Assembly (NCBI GenBank): GCA_039968605.1
Contig: JBDVPM010000008.1
Coordinates: 62,001-126,000 of the forward strand
Source of the DNA: Alteripontixanthobacter sp.
GTDB taxonomy: Bacteria; Pseudomonadota; Alphaproteobacteria; Sphingomonadales; Sphingomonadaceae
DNA: 64,000 nucleotides
Direction: 5' to 3'
Shown piece by piece: positions 32,920-44,770 of this stretch. Every line of letters begins with the position of its first letter. The first letter of the stretch is position 1. A program made the translations under genes and the position numbers. The notes under the pieces were generated by a model that was not told the DNA's origin, made no database searches, and worked only from the letters and a program-made list of their open reading frames with translations.

Positions 32920-33935
32920 CGCGGCGGGCTGAGCTCCATCGGGCGGCCCGCCAGGCTGAACATGCCTTTCACATCCTGCGCTTTATAAGGTGATTCGAGC
33001 CGCGAAATTTGCTCGCCCGACAGCTGCACATCGATCGCGCCCACCGTATCGTCCAGCTGATCGACGCTGGTTGCCCCGATGATCGGCGTGGTGACTTCCG
33101 GCTTGGCGAGCATCCAGGCAAGCGCGACCTGCGCCATGGAGGCGCCGGTTTCGCCGGCTACCGCCTGGACTTCGCCCACGATAGCCTGCTCGACTTCGCC
33201 GGCATCCTTGTAAAGCGCCTTGCCCACGCGGTCGGTCTTGTCGCGCTGGGTGGTGTCGCCCCACGGGCGTGTCAGCTTGCCGCGCGCAAGCGGGCTCCAC
33301 GGCATGACCGCGATGCCCTGATCCTGGCAAAGCGGAAGCATCTCGCGCTCTTCCTCGCGGTAGAGCAAATTGAGGTAGTTCTGCATCGAGGCGAACCGTT
33401 TCAGCCCCTTCAATTCGCTGACATGCAGCATCTTCATCAGCTGCCATGCGGCCATGCTACTGGCGCCGATATAGCGCGCCTTGCCGTGCCGCACGATGGT
33501 ATCGAGCGTTTCCAGCGTTTCCTCCACCGGGGTTTCCTCGTCGAAGCGGTGGATCTGGTAGAGATCGATATAGTCGGTGCCGAGCCGGGTGAGCGAATCC
33601 TCCACCGCGTGCATCAGCGATTTGGCGGACAGACCCGAAGTGTTGGGCGCACCGCGCCAGGGGAAATAGGCCTTGGTCGCGATTACGATCTCGTCTCGGC
33701 GGGCCATATCCTTGAGCAAGCGTCCGGTTATTTCCTCGCTGGTGCCGCCTGAATAGACGTTCGCAATATCAAAGAAATTGATGCCATGTTCCAGCGCCCG
33801 GCGGATAATCGGGCGACTATCATCCTCACCCATCGCCCAATCATGCCCTTCCTCTGCCGCTTCGCCGATGCTCATGCAGCCGAGGCAGAGCTTGGAAACC
33901 TTGAGGCCGGTATTGCCGAAATTGACATATTTCAT
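32916..33935 (-). CDS. Aldo/keto reductase
   Basis: 339 aa. TIM-barrel AKR with catalytic residues in FFDIANVYSGG (Asp, Tyr), Lys in EIVIATKAYFP, and His in LYQIHRFDEETP; C-terminal NADPH-binding part TTPIIGATSVDQL. Resembles the YajO/AKR11-like group. Reduces carbonyl compounds in the cytoplasm. It converges with the protease-nuclease gene (four-base overlap of stops) and is divergent from the methionine operon regulator. Physiological substrate unknown. Confidence 0.9.
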   Translation of the reverse strand: MKYVNFGNTGLKVSKLCLGCMSIGEAAEEGHDWAMGEDDSRPIIRRALEHGINFFDIANVYSGGTSEEITGRLLKDMARRDEIVIATKAYFPWRGAPNTSGLSAKSLMHAVEDSLTRLGTDYIDLYQIHRFDEETPVEETLETLDTIVRHGKARYIGASSMAAWQLMKMLHVSELKGLKRFASMQNYLNLLYREEEREMLPLCQDQGIAVMPWSPLARGKLTRPWGDTTQRDKTDRVGKALYKDAGEVEQAIVGEVQAVAGETGASMAQVALAWMLAKPEVTTPIIGATSVDQLDDTVGAIDVQLSGEQISRLESPYKAQDVKGMFSLAGRPMELSPPR

Positions 33936-34031
33936 AATTGGGGAGAAACCTTCGAAACAATCGGTGAGACATTCCTAGCAGGCAGAGTTCGCGCAGGAAA
34001 TCGGAAGCTGCCGAGCACAAGTCGCTTGCAC

Positions 34032-34051
34032 ATATAACGATATCTTTATAT
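34032..34051. promoter_or_regulatory. Palindromic operator before the ArsR-family regulator
   Basis: A 20-bp near-perfect palindrome, ATATAACGATATCTTTATAT, with one mismatched symmetric pair. It ends 13 bp before the regulator's ATG, where an autoregulatory operator is expected. Its AT-rich GATATC centre fits the type of site reported for SahR regulators of the methionine cycle. Confidence 0.65.
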
Positions 34052-34064
34052 CCCCATTCGCACG

Positions 34065-35075
34065 ATGCAGATCGACACCATCATGCGCGCTTTGGCGGAC
34101 CCTACCCGGCTGCGGATCATGCGGTTGCTCGGCGCGATGGAGCTTGCCGTGGGGGAACTCGCGCAGGTGCTCGGGCAAAGCCAGCCGCGCGTATCCCGCC
34201 ATGTTGCGATCCTGTGCGACGCGGACCTTGCCAGCCGGCGGCGCGAGGGGAGCTGGGCGTTTCTTCGTTCTGGCGTCGGTACGGGCGGCACGCCCATCGG
34301 CGATGCGGTGGCGCGGCTGCTTGCCACGGCGGAGCGCGAGGATACCGAATTCGCCGCTGCCTGCGAGGAAGATCGCCGCCAGCTCGCCGCCATTCGCGAT
34401 GCTCGCGACAGCCATGCCGCCGCCTATTTTGCGGACCATGCCGAAGAATGGGACGAGCTGCGCCGGCTCCATTCGCCCGACGAGGCGGTGGAAGCCAAGC
34501 TGTTGGGCGCACTGTCCGATACGCCGCTCGGCGCATTGCTCGATATCGGTACCGGGACCGGGCGCATGGCAGAACTGTTCGCGCCGGGCACGGATCACGG
34601 GGCCGAGCGGGTCGTGGCACTGGATAAAAGCCTCGATATGCTGCGCATGGCACGCGCCAAATTGCAGCATCTGCCGAATGACAGCGTGGAACTGGTGCAG
34701 GGCGATTTTGCTGCGCTGCCCTTCGCAGCGCACAGCTTCGACACGGTGATGCTCCACCAGGTCCTCCATTTCGCGCAAAACCCGGCCAGCGCGTTGGTCG
34801 AGGCGGCGCGGGTCACCCGCCCCGGTGGGCGCATTGCGATCGTCGATTTCGCCGCACATAATCTGGAACAATTGCGCGATCGGCACGCGCATGCCCGGCT
34901 CGGCTTTACCGATGAAACAATGGCCGGGCTGCTGGACGCGAGCGGATTTTCCGCCGCTGCACCCCTCGCGCTCGCCGATGGCGAGCTGGTCGTGAAAATC
35001 TGGCTGGGGGTGCGCGAAGGTGCGCCCGCCGCCGAACCGCGCAACACCGAATCCACACAGAAAGTCGCCCGATGA
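34065..35075 (+). CDS. sahR: ArsR-family regulator fused to SAM methyltransferase domain (SahR-like)
   Basis: 336 aa. N-terminal ArsR winged helix (about 1-95): IMRALADPTRLRIMRLLGA and QSQPRVSRHVAILCDADLAS. C-terminal class I methyltransferase fold with the SAM/SAH-binding motif ALLDIGTGTGRMAELF and VVALDKSLDMLRMAR. First gene of the operon with metF and metH, starts overlap by ATGA. SahR proteins repress methionine-cycle genes and respond to S-adenosylhomocysteine; the fusion and context support that role by inference. An operator-like palindrome lies just upstream. Confidence 0.82.
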   Translation: MQIDTIMRALADPTRLRIMRLLGAMELAVGELAQVLGQSQPRVSRHVAILCDADLASRRREGSWAFLRSGVGTGGTPIGDAVARLLATAEREDTEFAAACEEDRRQLAAIRDARDSHAAAYFADHAEEWDELRRLHSPDEAVEAKLLGALSDTPLGALLDIGTGTGRMAELFAPGTDHGAERVVALDKSLDMLRMARAKLQHLPNDSVELVQGDFAALPFAAHSFDTVMLHQVLHFAQNPASALVEAARVTRPGGRIAIVDFAAHNLEQLRDRHAHARLGFTDETMAGLLDASGFSAAAPLALADGELVVKIWLGVREGAPAAEPRNTESTQKVAR

Positions 35076-36019
35076 ACGCCAGTTCGACTATCCCCGCACC
35101 GCTCGACCCGGCGCATGAAGAGCGCACGGCGCACGACGATCCGCTATTTGCCGGTCTGCCCGGAGATATCACTGCCAGCTTCGAATTCTTTCCGCCCAAG
35201 AGCGAAAAGATGGAGGCCAAGCTGTGGGATGCTGTGCAGGAATTGAAACCGCTGAACCCCGATTTCGTCAGCGTCACCTATGGTGCTGGGGGCTCGACGC
35301 GGGAGCGCACGCATAACACCGTCGCGCGGATCATCGGCGAAGCGGGATTGCCCGCTGCCGCGCATCTAACCTGCGTCGATGCGAGCAAGGCGGAAATCCG
35401 CGACGTTGCCGAAGCCTATTGGGAAGCGGGCGTGCGGCACATCGTCGCCCTGCGCGGCGACGCGGGCGAGCCGGGCGCGCCGTTCGTGGCGCATCCCGAC
35501 GGCTATGCCAGCGCGGCGGATCTGGTGCGCGGCCTGAAGGACATCGCAGACTTCGAAATCTCGGTCGCCGCCTATCCCGAGACCCATCCCGATGCGAACT
35601 GCCCGCAAAGCGATATCGACAATTTGAAACGCAAGCTGGACGCTGGCGCAAGCCGCGCGATCAGCCAGTTTTTCTTCAGCGCCGATACGTTTTTCGACTT
35701 CCGCGACCGGGTTGCGGCGGCGGGTATCTCGCAACCGATTTTACCCGGCATCTTGCCCGTGACGAACGTGGCGCAGGCCCGTAAATTTGCGGGCGCGTGC
35801 GGCGCAGATATTCCGCAATGGATGGATGGCCTGTTCGAAGGCTTGGACGAGCGCCCGGCGAGCCGCAATTTGATCGCTGCAACCATCGCCGCCGAACTGT
35901 GTCGCAAGCTTTATGCAGGTGGCGAGCGGCACTTCCACTTCTACACCCTCAACCGCGCCGACCTTGCCTATGCCATTTGTCATTTGCTCGGAATGCGGCC
36001 TGTCGGAGAGATGAAATGA
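35072..36019 (+). CDS. metF: 5,10-methylenetetrahydrofolate reductase
   Basis: 315 aa. ITASFEFFPPKSEKMEAKLW is the MetF flavin/folate-site opening; FVSVTYGAGGSTRERT and HLTCVDASKAEI follow in the family order, with the FAD-binding region VALRGDAGEPG. Reduces methylene-THF to methyl-THF with NAD(P)H, feeding methionine synthase encoded directly downstream. ATGA overlaps at both ends show a tightly coupled operon. Usual length for the bacterial enzyme. Confidence 0.95.
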   Translation: MNASSTIPAPLDPAHEERTAHDDPLFAGLPGDITASFEFFPPKSEKMEAKLWDAVQELKPLNPDFVSVTYGAGGSTRERTHNTVARIIGEAGLPAAAHLTCVDASKAEIRDVAEAYWEAGVRHIVALRGDAGEPGAPFVAHPDGYASAADLVRGLKDIADFEISVAAYPETHPDANCPQSDIDNLKRKLDAGASRAISQFFFSADTFFDFRDRVAAAGISQPILPGILPVTNVAQARKFAGACGADIPQWMDGLFEGLDERPASRNLIAATIAAELCRKLYAGGERHFHFYTLNRADLAYAICHLLGMRPVGEMK

Positions 36020-37062
36020 CACCTCGCGAAACTCTATTGGCCGAAGCTGCCAAGCGCGTCCTGCTGACCGATGGGGCTTTCGGCACGGCGATTCAGAACT
36101 ACAAGCTGACCGAGGAAGACTACGCCGGCGACCTCGATCTGGGCCACGACCAGAAGGGCAATAACGACATCCTCGCGCTGACCAAGCCGGAGGTGCCGAC
36201 TGCCATTACGCGCGCCTATCTGGATGCAGGGTCGGACATCGTTTCGACCAACACCTTCTCCTCCAACCTGATCAGCCAGGCCGATTACGGTGCCGAACAT
36301 CTGGTGCGTGAGATCAACGTCGAAAGCGCCAGGATCGCGCGCACCTGCGCCGATGAATATGCCGCGAAAGACGGTCGCCCGCGCTTCGTCGCCGGAGCGA
36401 TCGGGCCAACCAACAAGACGCTCAGCCTGAGCCCCGATGTCGAAGATCCCGGCTTTCGCGAGATCACTTTCGAATATCTCACCGGCGTCTATCACGAACA
36501 GGCCGCGGCGCTGATCGAGGGCGGGGCTGATTTCATCCTGATCGAAACGATCTTCGACACGCTTAACGCCAAGGCGGGCATCATGGCGGTGCGTCAGCTG
36601 GAGCGCGAGTTGGACCGCGACATTCCGATCATGCTGTCCATGACGCTGACCGATTTGTCCGGCCGCAACCTGTCCGGCCACACGGTCGAGGCATTCTGGA
36701 ACGCCGTGCGTCATGCCAAGCCGGTGACGGTGGGGCTCAATTGCAGCTTCGGCGCGGAACAATTGCGCCCGCACGTGAAGGTGCTGTCCGAACAGGCGGA
36801 GACGCTATTGATGGTGTATCCGAATGCGGGCCTGCCCAACGAACTCGGCGAATATGACGAGGAGCCGGAAACCACCGCCGCCCTGGTGCGCGAATGGGCG
36901 GCGAATGGCCAAGTCAACATCCTGGGCGGCTGCTGCGGCTCTACCCCTGCGCATATCGCGGCGATGTCGAAAGCCGTTGCAGGGTTGGAGCCGCGCAAGA
37001 TGATCGAAGCCAAGCCAGTGATGAAACTGGCCGGCCTCGAACCGTTCGAGATTGCTGCTTAG
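36016..37062 (+). CDS. metH: Methionine synthase, homocysteine-binding part
   Basis: 348 aa from ATG 36016 within the metF stop. LLTDGAFGTAIQNY is the N-terminal homocysteine S-methyltransferase barrel; the zinc-Cys ligands are in VGLNCSFGAEQL and the paired Cys of GGCCGSTPAHI. Equals only the first module of a full MetH; the other modules are the next gene. Binds and activates homocysteine for methyl transfer from cobalamin. Such split MetH arrangements are known in alphaproteobacteria. Confidence 0.93.
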   Translation: MTPRETLLAEAAKRVLLTDGAFGTAIQNYKLTEEDYAGDLDLGHDQKGNNDILALTKPEVPTAITRAYLDAGSDIVSTNTFSSNLISQADYGAEHLVREINVESARIARTCADEYAAKDGRPRFVAGAIGPTNKTLSLSPDVEDPGFREITFEYLTGVYHEQAAALIEGGADFILIETIFDTLNAKAGIMAVRQLERELDRDIPIMLSMTLTDLSGRNLSGHTVEAFWNAVRHAKPVTVGLNCSFGAEQLRPHVKVLSEQAETLLMVYPNAGLPNELGEYDEEPETTAALVREWAANGQVNILGGCCGSTPAHIAAMSKAVAGLEPRKMIEAKPVMKLAGLEPFEIAA

Positions 37063-37146
37063 CGCGCCGGGCCTACGAGACACTCGGCCTTCGGCCTCGC
37101 TCCGCAGGAAGAACGGGGTGGGATGCGGCCAAGAGAAATAATTCCG

Positions 37147-37190
37147 TTCGTCCTGAGGAGTGAAGGCTTTGCCTGAGCGTCTCGAAGGAC
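37147..37190. repeat. Intergenic repeat element between metH parts
   Basis: TTCGTCCTGAG ... GCCTGAGCGTCTCGAAGGAC inside a 144-bp gap. The CCTGAG and GTCTCGAAGGAC parts resemble a repeat family commonly scattered between genes in sphingomonads (from memory, not verified here). It can pair partly with itself. Confidence 0.4.
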
Positions 37191-37206
37191 CGTTTGAAGA
37201 GAACCC

Positions 37207-39855
<2,649 letters not shown>

Positions 39856-39934
39856 GGGCCAATCTCGATTGACCGCCCATAAGGAATAGGACACAGTTTT
39901 TAAGTCGCCGCAGGGTTTCGATTCTGCGGCCATG

Positions 39935-40110
39935 CAATCGGGAGAGTGCGGTTCCGCCAGGGATCGCCGCCGAAGGAGCAACCGCCCCGGAATCTCTCAG
40001 GCCCACGGACCGGTGCATGGCAGACACTCTGGAAAGCGCGGCCGCGGTTGATCGTGGGCGCCACCGAAGGAGCAAAGCTCTCAGGTTTCCCGACAGAGGG
40101 GGTGCCCGGC
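39935..40110 (+). ncRNA. Tandem glycine riboswitch
   Basis: Two aptamers in series. The first starts at GGAGAG (39941) with CCGAAGGAGCAA near 39970-39981 and CTCTCAGG near 39994-40001. The second repeats CCGAAGGAGCAAAGCTCTCAGG near 40064-40085 and closes with CGACAGAGGG (40091-40100). These are the conserved glycine-aptamer cores. It ends about 50-60 bp before gcvT; glycine binding is expected to switch the operon on. Confidence 0.93.
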
Positions 40111-40161
40111 AACCGTTCGCCATCCCGGCGCGCGGGCTGAGCGCGCCCGAGGATTCTGCCG

Positions 40162-41340
40162 ATGAGTGATACTGTCAACGAAACGGTCGATAGCGGCGAT
40201 GCCGGCGATGCCGATTTCCACCCGGACGATATGCCCGAAGAGCAGGTCCTGCCGCTGGATGCGTGGCACCGCGCACATGGCGCGCGCATGGTGCCGTTCG
40301 CGGGCTATGACATGCCGATCCAATATACCGGGGAAGGCGGCGGGATCGTCGCCGAACACGACTGGACCCGCACAAGCGCCAGCCTGTTCGACGTATCGCA
40401 TATGGGCCAGCTCACGCTGCGCGGCGACGATGCGGCGCAGGAGCTGGAGAAGCTGCTCCCCGGCGCGATCGCGACGCTCAAGCCGGGCAAGATGCGTTAC
40501 TCTCTGCTGCTGAACGAGCAGGGCGGCGTGATCGACGATCTGATGGTGACCAATACCGGCAGCCAGTTGGCGCTGGTTGTAAACGGGGCCTGCAAATGGG
40601 ACGATATCGCCCATTTGCGCGAACATCTGCCCGACGAGATCACGCTAACCCATCATGACGCTCAGGCGCTGCTCGCACTGCAGGGGCCAAAGGCGGGCGA
40701 GGTGCTGGCAGCCTTGCTGCCCAGTTCCGCGCAGCTTACCTTCATGACCGCAGCCTATTTCGAGTATGAAGGGATGCCGCTGTGGGTCAGCCGGGCAGGC
40801 TATACCGGCGAAGACGGCTTCGAGATTTCGGTACATGAGAAAGATGCCGAAAAGCTGGCCGATGCGCTGCTGGCCGATGACCGCGTGCGGCCTGCCGGCT
40901 TGGGTGCGCGGGACTCGTTGCGGCTGGAGGCGGGGCTGCCGCTTTACGGGCACGATCTCGACACCGAAACCGACCCGGTCAGCGCCGATCTGATGTTCGC
41001 GCTCACCAAGAAACGCCGCGAGACCGGCGGCTGGATGGGGCACGAAGCGCTGGTCCGGAAAATGTCGGGCGGCAGCGATACGCGCCGCGTCGGACTGGTG
41101 TTGGAAGGCCGCTTGCCAGCGCGCGAAGGCTCGCTGGTCTTCGCAGGAGAAAGCCAGGTCGGCCGCGTCACCAGCGGCGGGTTCTCGCCCACGCTCGGCC
41201 ACCCCGTCGCGATGGCCTATGTCGCTGCTGAGCACGCCGCGCTGGGCACGAAATTACAGATCGAAGTTCGCAAGAAACGCCTCGACGCACATGTCGCGCC
41301 GATGCCTTTTGTCCCGCATAAATACTACCGAGGAGGATAG
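40162..41340 (+). CDS. gcvT: Glycine cleavage system aminomethyltransferase (T protein)
   Basis: 392 aa. [20 protein letters not shown] and [20 protein letters not shown] open the folate-binding fold; [12 protein letters not shown] and [13 protein letters not shown] are typical GcvT motifs. A charged N-terminal extension of about 30 residues precedes the usual start; GAGGA lies before ATG 40162, so it may be real. Transfers the methylene carbon from the H-protein aminomethyl-lipoate to tetrahydrofolate, releasing ammonia. First gene after the glycine riboswitch. Confidence 0.93.
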   Translation: MSDTVNETVDSGDAGDADFHPDDMPEEQVLPLDAWHRAHGARMVPFAGYDMPIQYTGEGGGIVAEHDWTRTSASLFDVSHMGQLTLRGDDAAQELEKLLPGAIATLKPGKMRYSLLLNEQGGVIDDLMVTNTGSQLALVVNGACKWDDIAHLREHLPDEITLTHHDAQALLALQGPKAGEVLAALLPSSAQLTFMTAAYFEYEGMPLWVSRAGYTGEDGFEISVHEKDAEKLADALLADDRVRPAGLGARDSLRLEAGLPLYGHDLDTETDPVSADLMFALTKKRRETGGWMGHEALVRKMSGGSDTRRVGLVLEGRLPAREGSLVFAGESQVGRVTSGGFSPTLGHPVAMAYVAAEHAALGTKLQIEVRKKRLDAHVAPMPFVPHKYYRGG

Positions 41341-41344
41341 ACCG

Positions 41345-41716
41345 ATGGCCCGTTATTTCACCGAAGAGCACGAATGGATCGACTTGGAAGGCGATACCGC
41401 CACGGTCGGCATTACCGATTACGCGCAGGAACAGCTGGGCGATATCGTGTTCGTCGAATTGCCCGATGTCGGCACGGTGGTGGAACAGGGCGGCGATGCG
41501 GCCGTGGTCGAATCGGTCAAGGCGGCGAGTGACGTCTATGCCCCGATCGGCGGTGAAGTGACCGAAGCGAACCCGGCGCTGGAAGAGGACCCGGCGCTGG
41601 TGAACACCTCGCCCGAAGAAGATGGCTGGTTCTTCAAGCTTACCGTTGCCGACAAGGAAGAGCTGGAAGGCCTGATGGACGGCAAGGCCTACAAGGCGTT
41701 CGTGGACGGGCTATGA
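41345..41716 (+). CDS. gcvH: Glycine cleavage system H protein
   Basis: 123 aa, the usual length. The lipoyl Lys is in [20 protein letters not shown]; the family opening [20 protein letters not shown] is also present. Carries the aminomethyl arm between P, T and L proteins. Starts four bases after gcvT. The operon continues after an unusual insertion of two glycosyltransferase-like genes. Confidence 0.96.
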   Translation: MARYFTEEHEWIDLEGDTATVGITDYAQEQLGDIVFVELPDVGTVVEQGGDAAVVESVKAASDVYAPIGGEVTEANPALEEDPALVNTSPEEDGWFFKLTVADKEELEGLMDGKAYKAFVDGL

Positions 41717-41759
41717 GCTGCGACCAAATTCGTCTGAAGAAGGCTCACTAAGTCTCACT

Positions 41760-41782
41760 GCCCCTCCCCTGATGGAGGAGGG
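41760..41782 (+). terminator. GC-rich hairpin after gcvH
   Basis: CCCCTCC, a 9-nt loop, then GGAGGGG. A 7-bp GC stem right after gcvH, without a T-run. It may attenuate or process the transcript between gcvH and the inserted genes, or be a small intergenic repeat. Confidence 0.4.
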
Positions 41783-41798
41783 GGATATAGGAACCAAA

Positions 41799-42590
41799 TT
41801 GACCGACCGCGCCAACCCTTCGAAACTCATGATCGCGACGCCGATCTATGGCGGCGCGCAGGGGAGCTATGTCGGGTCGGTTGTGGAATTGATGGCGCTG
41901 GCGGCGAAGGAGGGGTTCGATTGCAGCTACGCGACGCTTAGCCATAACCCGTCGATCAACCGCGCGCGCAATGTGATGGCGTCGGGGTTTCTCGCCTCCG
42001 ACTGCACGCATTTACTGTTCCTCGACGACGATATCGGGTTCGAGCCACCCCAGCTGATCGATCTTGTACGGCGCATGGAGTCGGACGACCGGCTGGCGAT
42101 TGCGGGCGCGCCCTATCCCCGGCGCGAGATTGCCTGGGAGCAGGTCGATGCCGCGTCGCGCGCCGGGCTGGCGCAAGGGCAGCCCGGCGCGTTGGAAAGC
42201 GCGGGCGGGCAATATGCGATGGAATTGCTCGAACCCGGTGCCCCGCTGCGGATGGATGAGCCGGTGGAGCTTTCCAAGCTAGGCACGGGACTGATGGTGA
42301 TCCGCCGCGATGTGCTGGAGACGCTGACCGAGCGCCACACCGATCTGCGCTATGTCATTCCGGGCCGCGAGGGGGAGCTGACGGCCTTCTTCCACCCGCT
42401 GATCGACCCCGATACGCGCCGGCTCCTCTCGGACGATTACGCCTTTTGCCACCGCGCCAGAGCCGCCGGTTTTCGCATCTGGGCCGCACCATGGATGCGC
42501 ACTACCCATACCGGCCCGGCGACTTTTGCGGCCAATCTGACCGACCTCGCCAGGCTGCAATCCGCCGCGCGCGGCAAGGCGGGGGCCTAA
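41799..42590 (+). CDS. Glycosyltransferase-like GT-A protein
   Basis: 263 aa if started at TTG 41799 (AGGA just upstream, and aligning with the start of its tandem copy); an ATG at 41772 lies within a hairpin. [20 protein letters not shown] is followed by INRARNVMAS and [12 protein letters not shown], whose DDD motif is the metal/nucleotide site of GT-A folds. Later motifs: [16 protein letters not shown] and [19 protein letters not shown]. No membrane helices. First of two paralogues between gcvH and gcvPA; no known link to glycine cleavage. Acceptor and donor unknown. Confidence 0.72.
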   Translation: MTDRANPSKLMIATPIYGGAQGSYVGSVVELMALAAKEGFDCSYATLSHNPSINRARNVMASGFLASDCTHLLFLDDDIGFEPPQLIDLVRRMESDDRLAIAGAPYPRREIAWEQVDAASRAGLAQGQPGALESAGGQYAMELLEPGAPLRMDEPVELSKLGTGLMVIRRDVLETLTERHTDLRYVIPGREGELTAFFHPLIDPDTRRLLSDDYAFCHRARAAGFRIWAAPWMRTTHTGPATFAANLTDLARLQSAARGKAGA

Positions 42591-42594
42591 CAAT

Positions 42595-43398
42595 ATGACC
42601 AGCCAGCCCCGCACCAAGGTAATGATCGCCACACCGATCTATGGCGGGGCGGAGGCGTCCTATGTCAGCGGCATGGTGAATCTGCTGGTGCTGGCGGAAA
42701 AAAGCGGGCTGGATTGCAGCTATGTCACGATGGCGGACAATCCGTGCATCGACCGGGCGCGCAATATGCTGGCCGACATCTTCCTGCGTTCCGATTGCAC
42801 GCATCTGCTGTTTATCGATGACGATATCGGGTTCGAACCGGCGCAGGTGATCGACTTTATCCAGCGCATGGCAGCGGATGAGAAACTGGCCGTGTTTGGC
42901 GGGCCGTGCCCCCGCCGCATGATCGCCTGGAAGCAGGTTCATGCGGCGGCGCGCGCCGGCTTGGCGATGGACGATCCGGAGGGGCTGGAGGTCGCCGGCG
43001 GGCAATATGCGATGGAGCCGCTCGACCCTGCCGCGCCGGTGAAGACGGACGAGCCGTTCGAATTGCTCCGGCTCGGTACGGGGATGATGGCGATCCGCCG
43101 CGATGTGCTGGAAACGCTGCGCGAGGCGCATCCCGAGCTACTGTATAATGCGCCCGAGGGCGAGCAATGTGGGGGCGCGGAAGGACGGCAGATCACCGCC
43201 TTTTTCCACCCGCTGATAGAGCCGGACACACGCAATTTCCGCTCAGACGATTTCGCCTTCTGCAACCGCGTCCGCGATGCAGGCTTTCGCATCTGGGCTG
43301 CCCCCTGGATGCGCCTCAGCCACACCGGCCCGGCCACTTTTTCCGCAACGATAACAGACCTCGCCGCATTGCAGTCGCAAGCAAGAAAGACGAATTAG
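42595..43398 (+). CDS. Glycosyltransferase-like GT-A protein, tandem copy
   Basis: 267 aa, starting four bases after the preceding stop. Same plan as its neighbour: [66 protein letters not shown] and [19 protein letters not shown]. It differs by a short insertion ([10 protein letters not shown]) before the FFHPLI motif. Clear product of tandem duplication. The next gene, gcvPA, begins four bases downstream, so it is transcribed with the glycine cleavage genes. Confidence 0.75.
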   Translation: MTSQPRTKVMIATPIYGGAEASYVSGMVNLLVLAEKSGLDCSYVTMADNPCIDRARNMLADIFLRSDCTHLLFIDDDIGFEPAQVIDFIQRMAADEKLAVFGGPCPRRMIAWKQVHAAARAGLAMDDPEGLEVAGGQYAMEPLDPAAPVKTDEPFELLRLGTGMMAIRRDVLETLREAHPELLYNAPEGEQCGGAEGRQITAFFHPLIEPDTRNFRSDDFAFCNRVRDAGFRIWAAPWMRLSHTGPATFSATITDLAALQSQARKTN

Positions 43399-43402
43399 AC
43401 CC

Positions 43403-44770
43403 ATGCGTTATCTCCCCCTGACCGACACCGATCGCGGTGAAATGCTGCAGAAAATCGGCGTGCCCGATGTCGATGCGCTGTTCGCCGATGTGCCCGAAGA
43501 GGCGCGGCTGGATGGGCCGATCCACGGCCTGCCGCTGCATGCCAGCGAGATGGCGGTGGAAAAACACATGCGGCGGCTGTCGAAGAAAAACCTGGCCGCA
43601 GCCGACGCGCCGTTTTTCCTCGGAGCCGGCGCCTATCGCCACCATGTCCCGGCCAGCGTCGATCACATTATCCAGCGCGGCGAGTTCCTTACGGCCTACA
43701 CGCCCTACCAGCCCGAAATCGCGCAAGGCACGCTGCAGATGCTGTTCGAATTCCAGAGCCAGGTCGCGCGGCTGTATGGCTGCGCGGTGGCCAATGCGAG
43801 CATGTATGATGGCTCGACCGCGTGCTGGGAAGCGGTGGCGATGGCGGGCCGCGTGGCGCGGGGCAAGCGGCGCAAGGTCGTGCTGTCGGGCGCGCTTCAT
43901 CCGCATTATGCCGAAGTCGTGCGCACCATGGCCAAGTTCACCGAGGACGAGATCGCCGATGCGCCGCCCGCATTCCAGCCTGCCCCAGATACAGAAGGCC
44001 TAATTGCGCGGATCGACGAGGATACCAGCTGCGTCGTGGTGCAATATCCCGACATCCTCGGCCGTGTCAGCGACCTCACCCCGGTGGCCGAGGCGGCCCA
44101 TGCGAAAGGCGCGCTGCTGATCGTGGTCAATACCGAACCCGTCGCGCTCGGTGCGATCAAGTCTCCGGGCGAGCAGGGGGCGGATATCGTCGTGGGCGAG
44201 GGTCAGTCGATCGGTGTCGGGCTGCAGTTCGGCGGGCCGTATCTCGGCCTGTTCGCGGTGCGCGACCCGAAAAATGTGCGCATGATGCCCGGGCGGCTCT
44301 GCGGCGAGACCACCGATGCGGAGGGCAAGCGCGGTTTCGTGTTGACGCTTTCCACGCGCGAGCAACATATCCGGCGCGAGAAGGCGACCAGCAACATTTG
44401 CACCAATAGCGGCCTGTGCGCGCTGGCCTTCAGCGTCCATATGACGTTGCTGGGAGAAAAGGGACTGCGCCAGCTTGCAGCGGAAAACCACCGCCTCGCC
44501 TGCGTGGCTGCGGACCGGCTGGCCAAGGTGCCGGGGGTGAGCGTGCTGAACGACACTTTCTTCAACGAGTTCACCTTGGAATTAAGCAAGGATGCGCGTG
44601 AGATCGTGCGCAATCTGGCGGATGATGGCGTGCTGGCGGGCGTTTCGCTCGGGCGGCTTTATCCCGGCCAGGAAAACCTGTCCGGCGGGCTGCTGGTCGC
44701 CGTGACCGAAACCACCACCGAGGAAGATATCGAAGCCCTTGCGTCCGCTCTGGAAGGAGCTCTGTCATGA
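43403..44770 (+). CDS. gcvPA: Glycine dehydrogenase (decarboxylating) subunit 1
   Basis: 455 aa. [20 protein letters not shown] and [20 protein letters not shown] are the standard opening motifs of the alpha subunit of the two-chain P protein. The ending [19 protein letters not shown] is also typical. With GcvPB it forms the PLP enzyme that decarboxylates glycine and loads the H-protein. Overlaps gcvPB by ATGA. Confidence 0.95.
   Translation: MRYLPLTDTDRGEMLQKIGVPDVDALFADVPEEARLDGPIHGLPLHASEMAVEKHMRRLSKKNLAAADAPFFLGAGAYRHHVPASVDHIIQRGEFLTAYTPYQPEIAQGTLQMLFEFQSQVARLYGCAVANASMYDGSTACWEAVAMAGRVARGKRRKVVLSGALHPHYAEVVRTMAKFTEDEIADAPPAFQPAPDTEGLIARIDEDTSCVVVQYPDILGRVSDLTPVAEAAHAKGALLIVVNTEPVALGAIKSPGEQGADIVVGEGQSIGVGLQFGGPYLGLFAVRDPKNVRMMPGRLCGETTDAEGKRGFVLTLSTREQHIRREKATSNICTNSGLCALAFSVHMTLLGEKGLRQLAAENHRLACVAADRLAKVPGVSVLNDTFFNEFTLELSKDAREIVRNLADDGVLAGVSLGRLYPGQENLSGGLLVAVTETTTEEDIEALASALEGALS

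Noticed and set aside
41772-41798. ATG start for the first inserted glycosyltransferase-like gene
   Set aside because: Lies within a GC hairpin and has no Shine-Dalgarno; the TTG at 41799 has AGGA upstream and matches the tandem copy's start.
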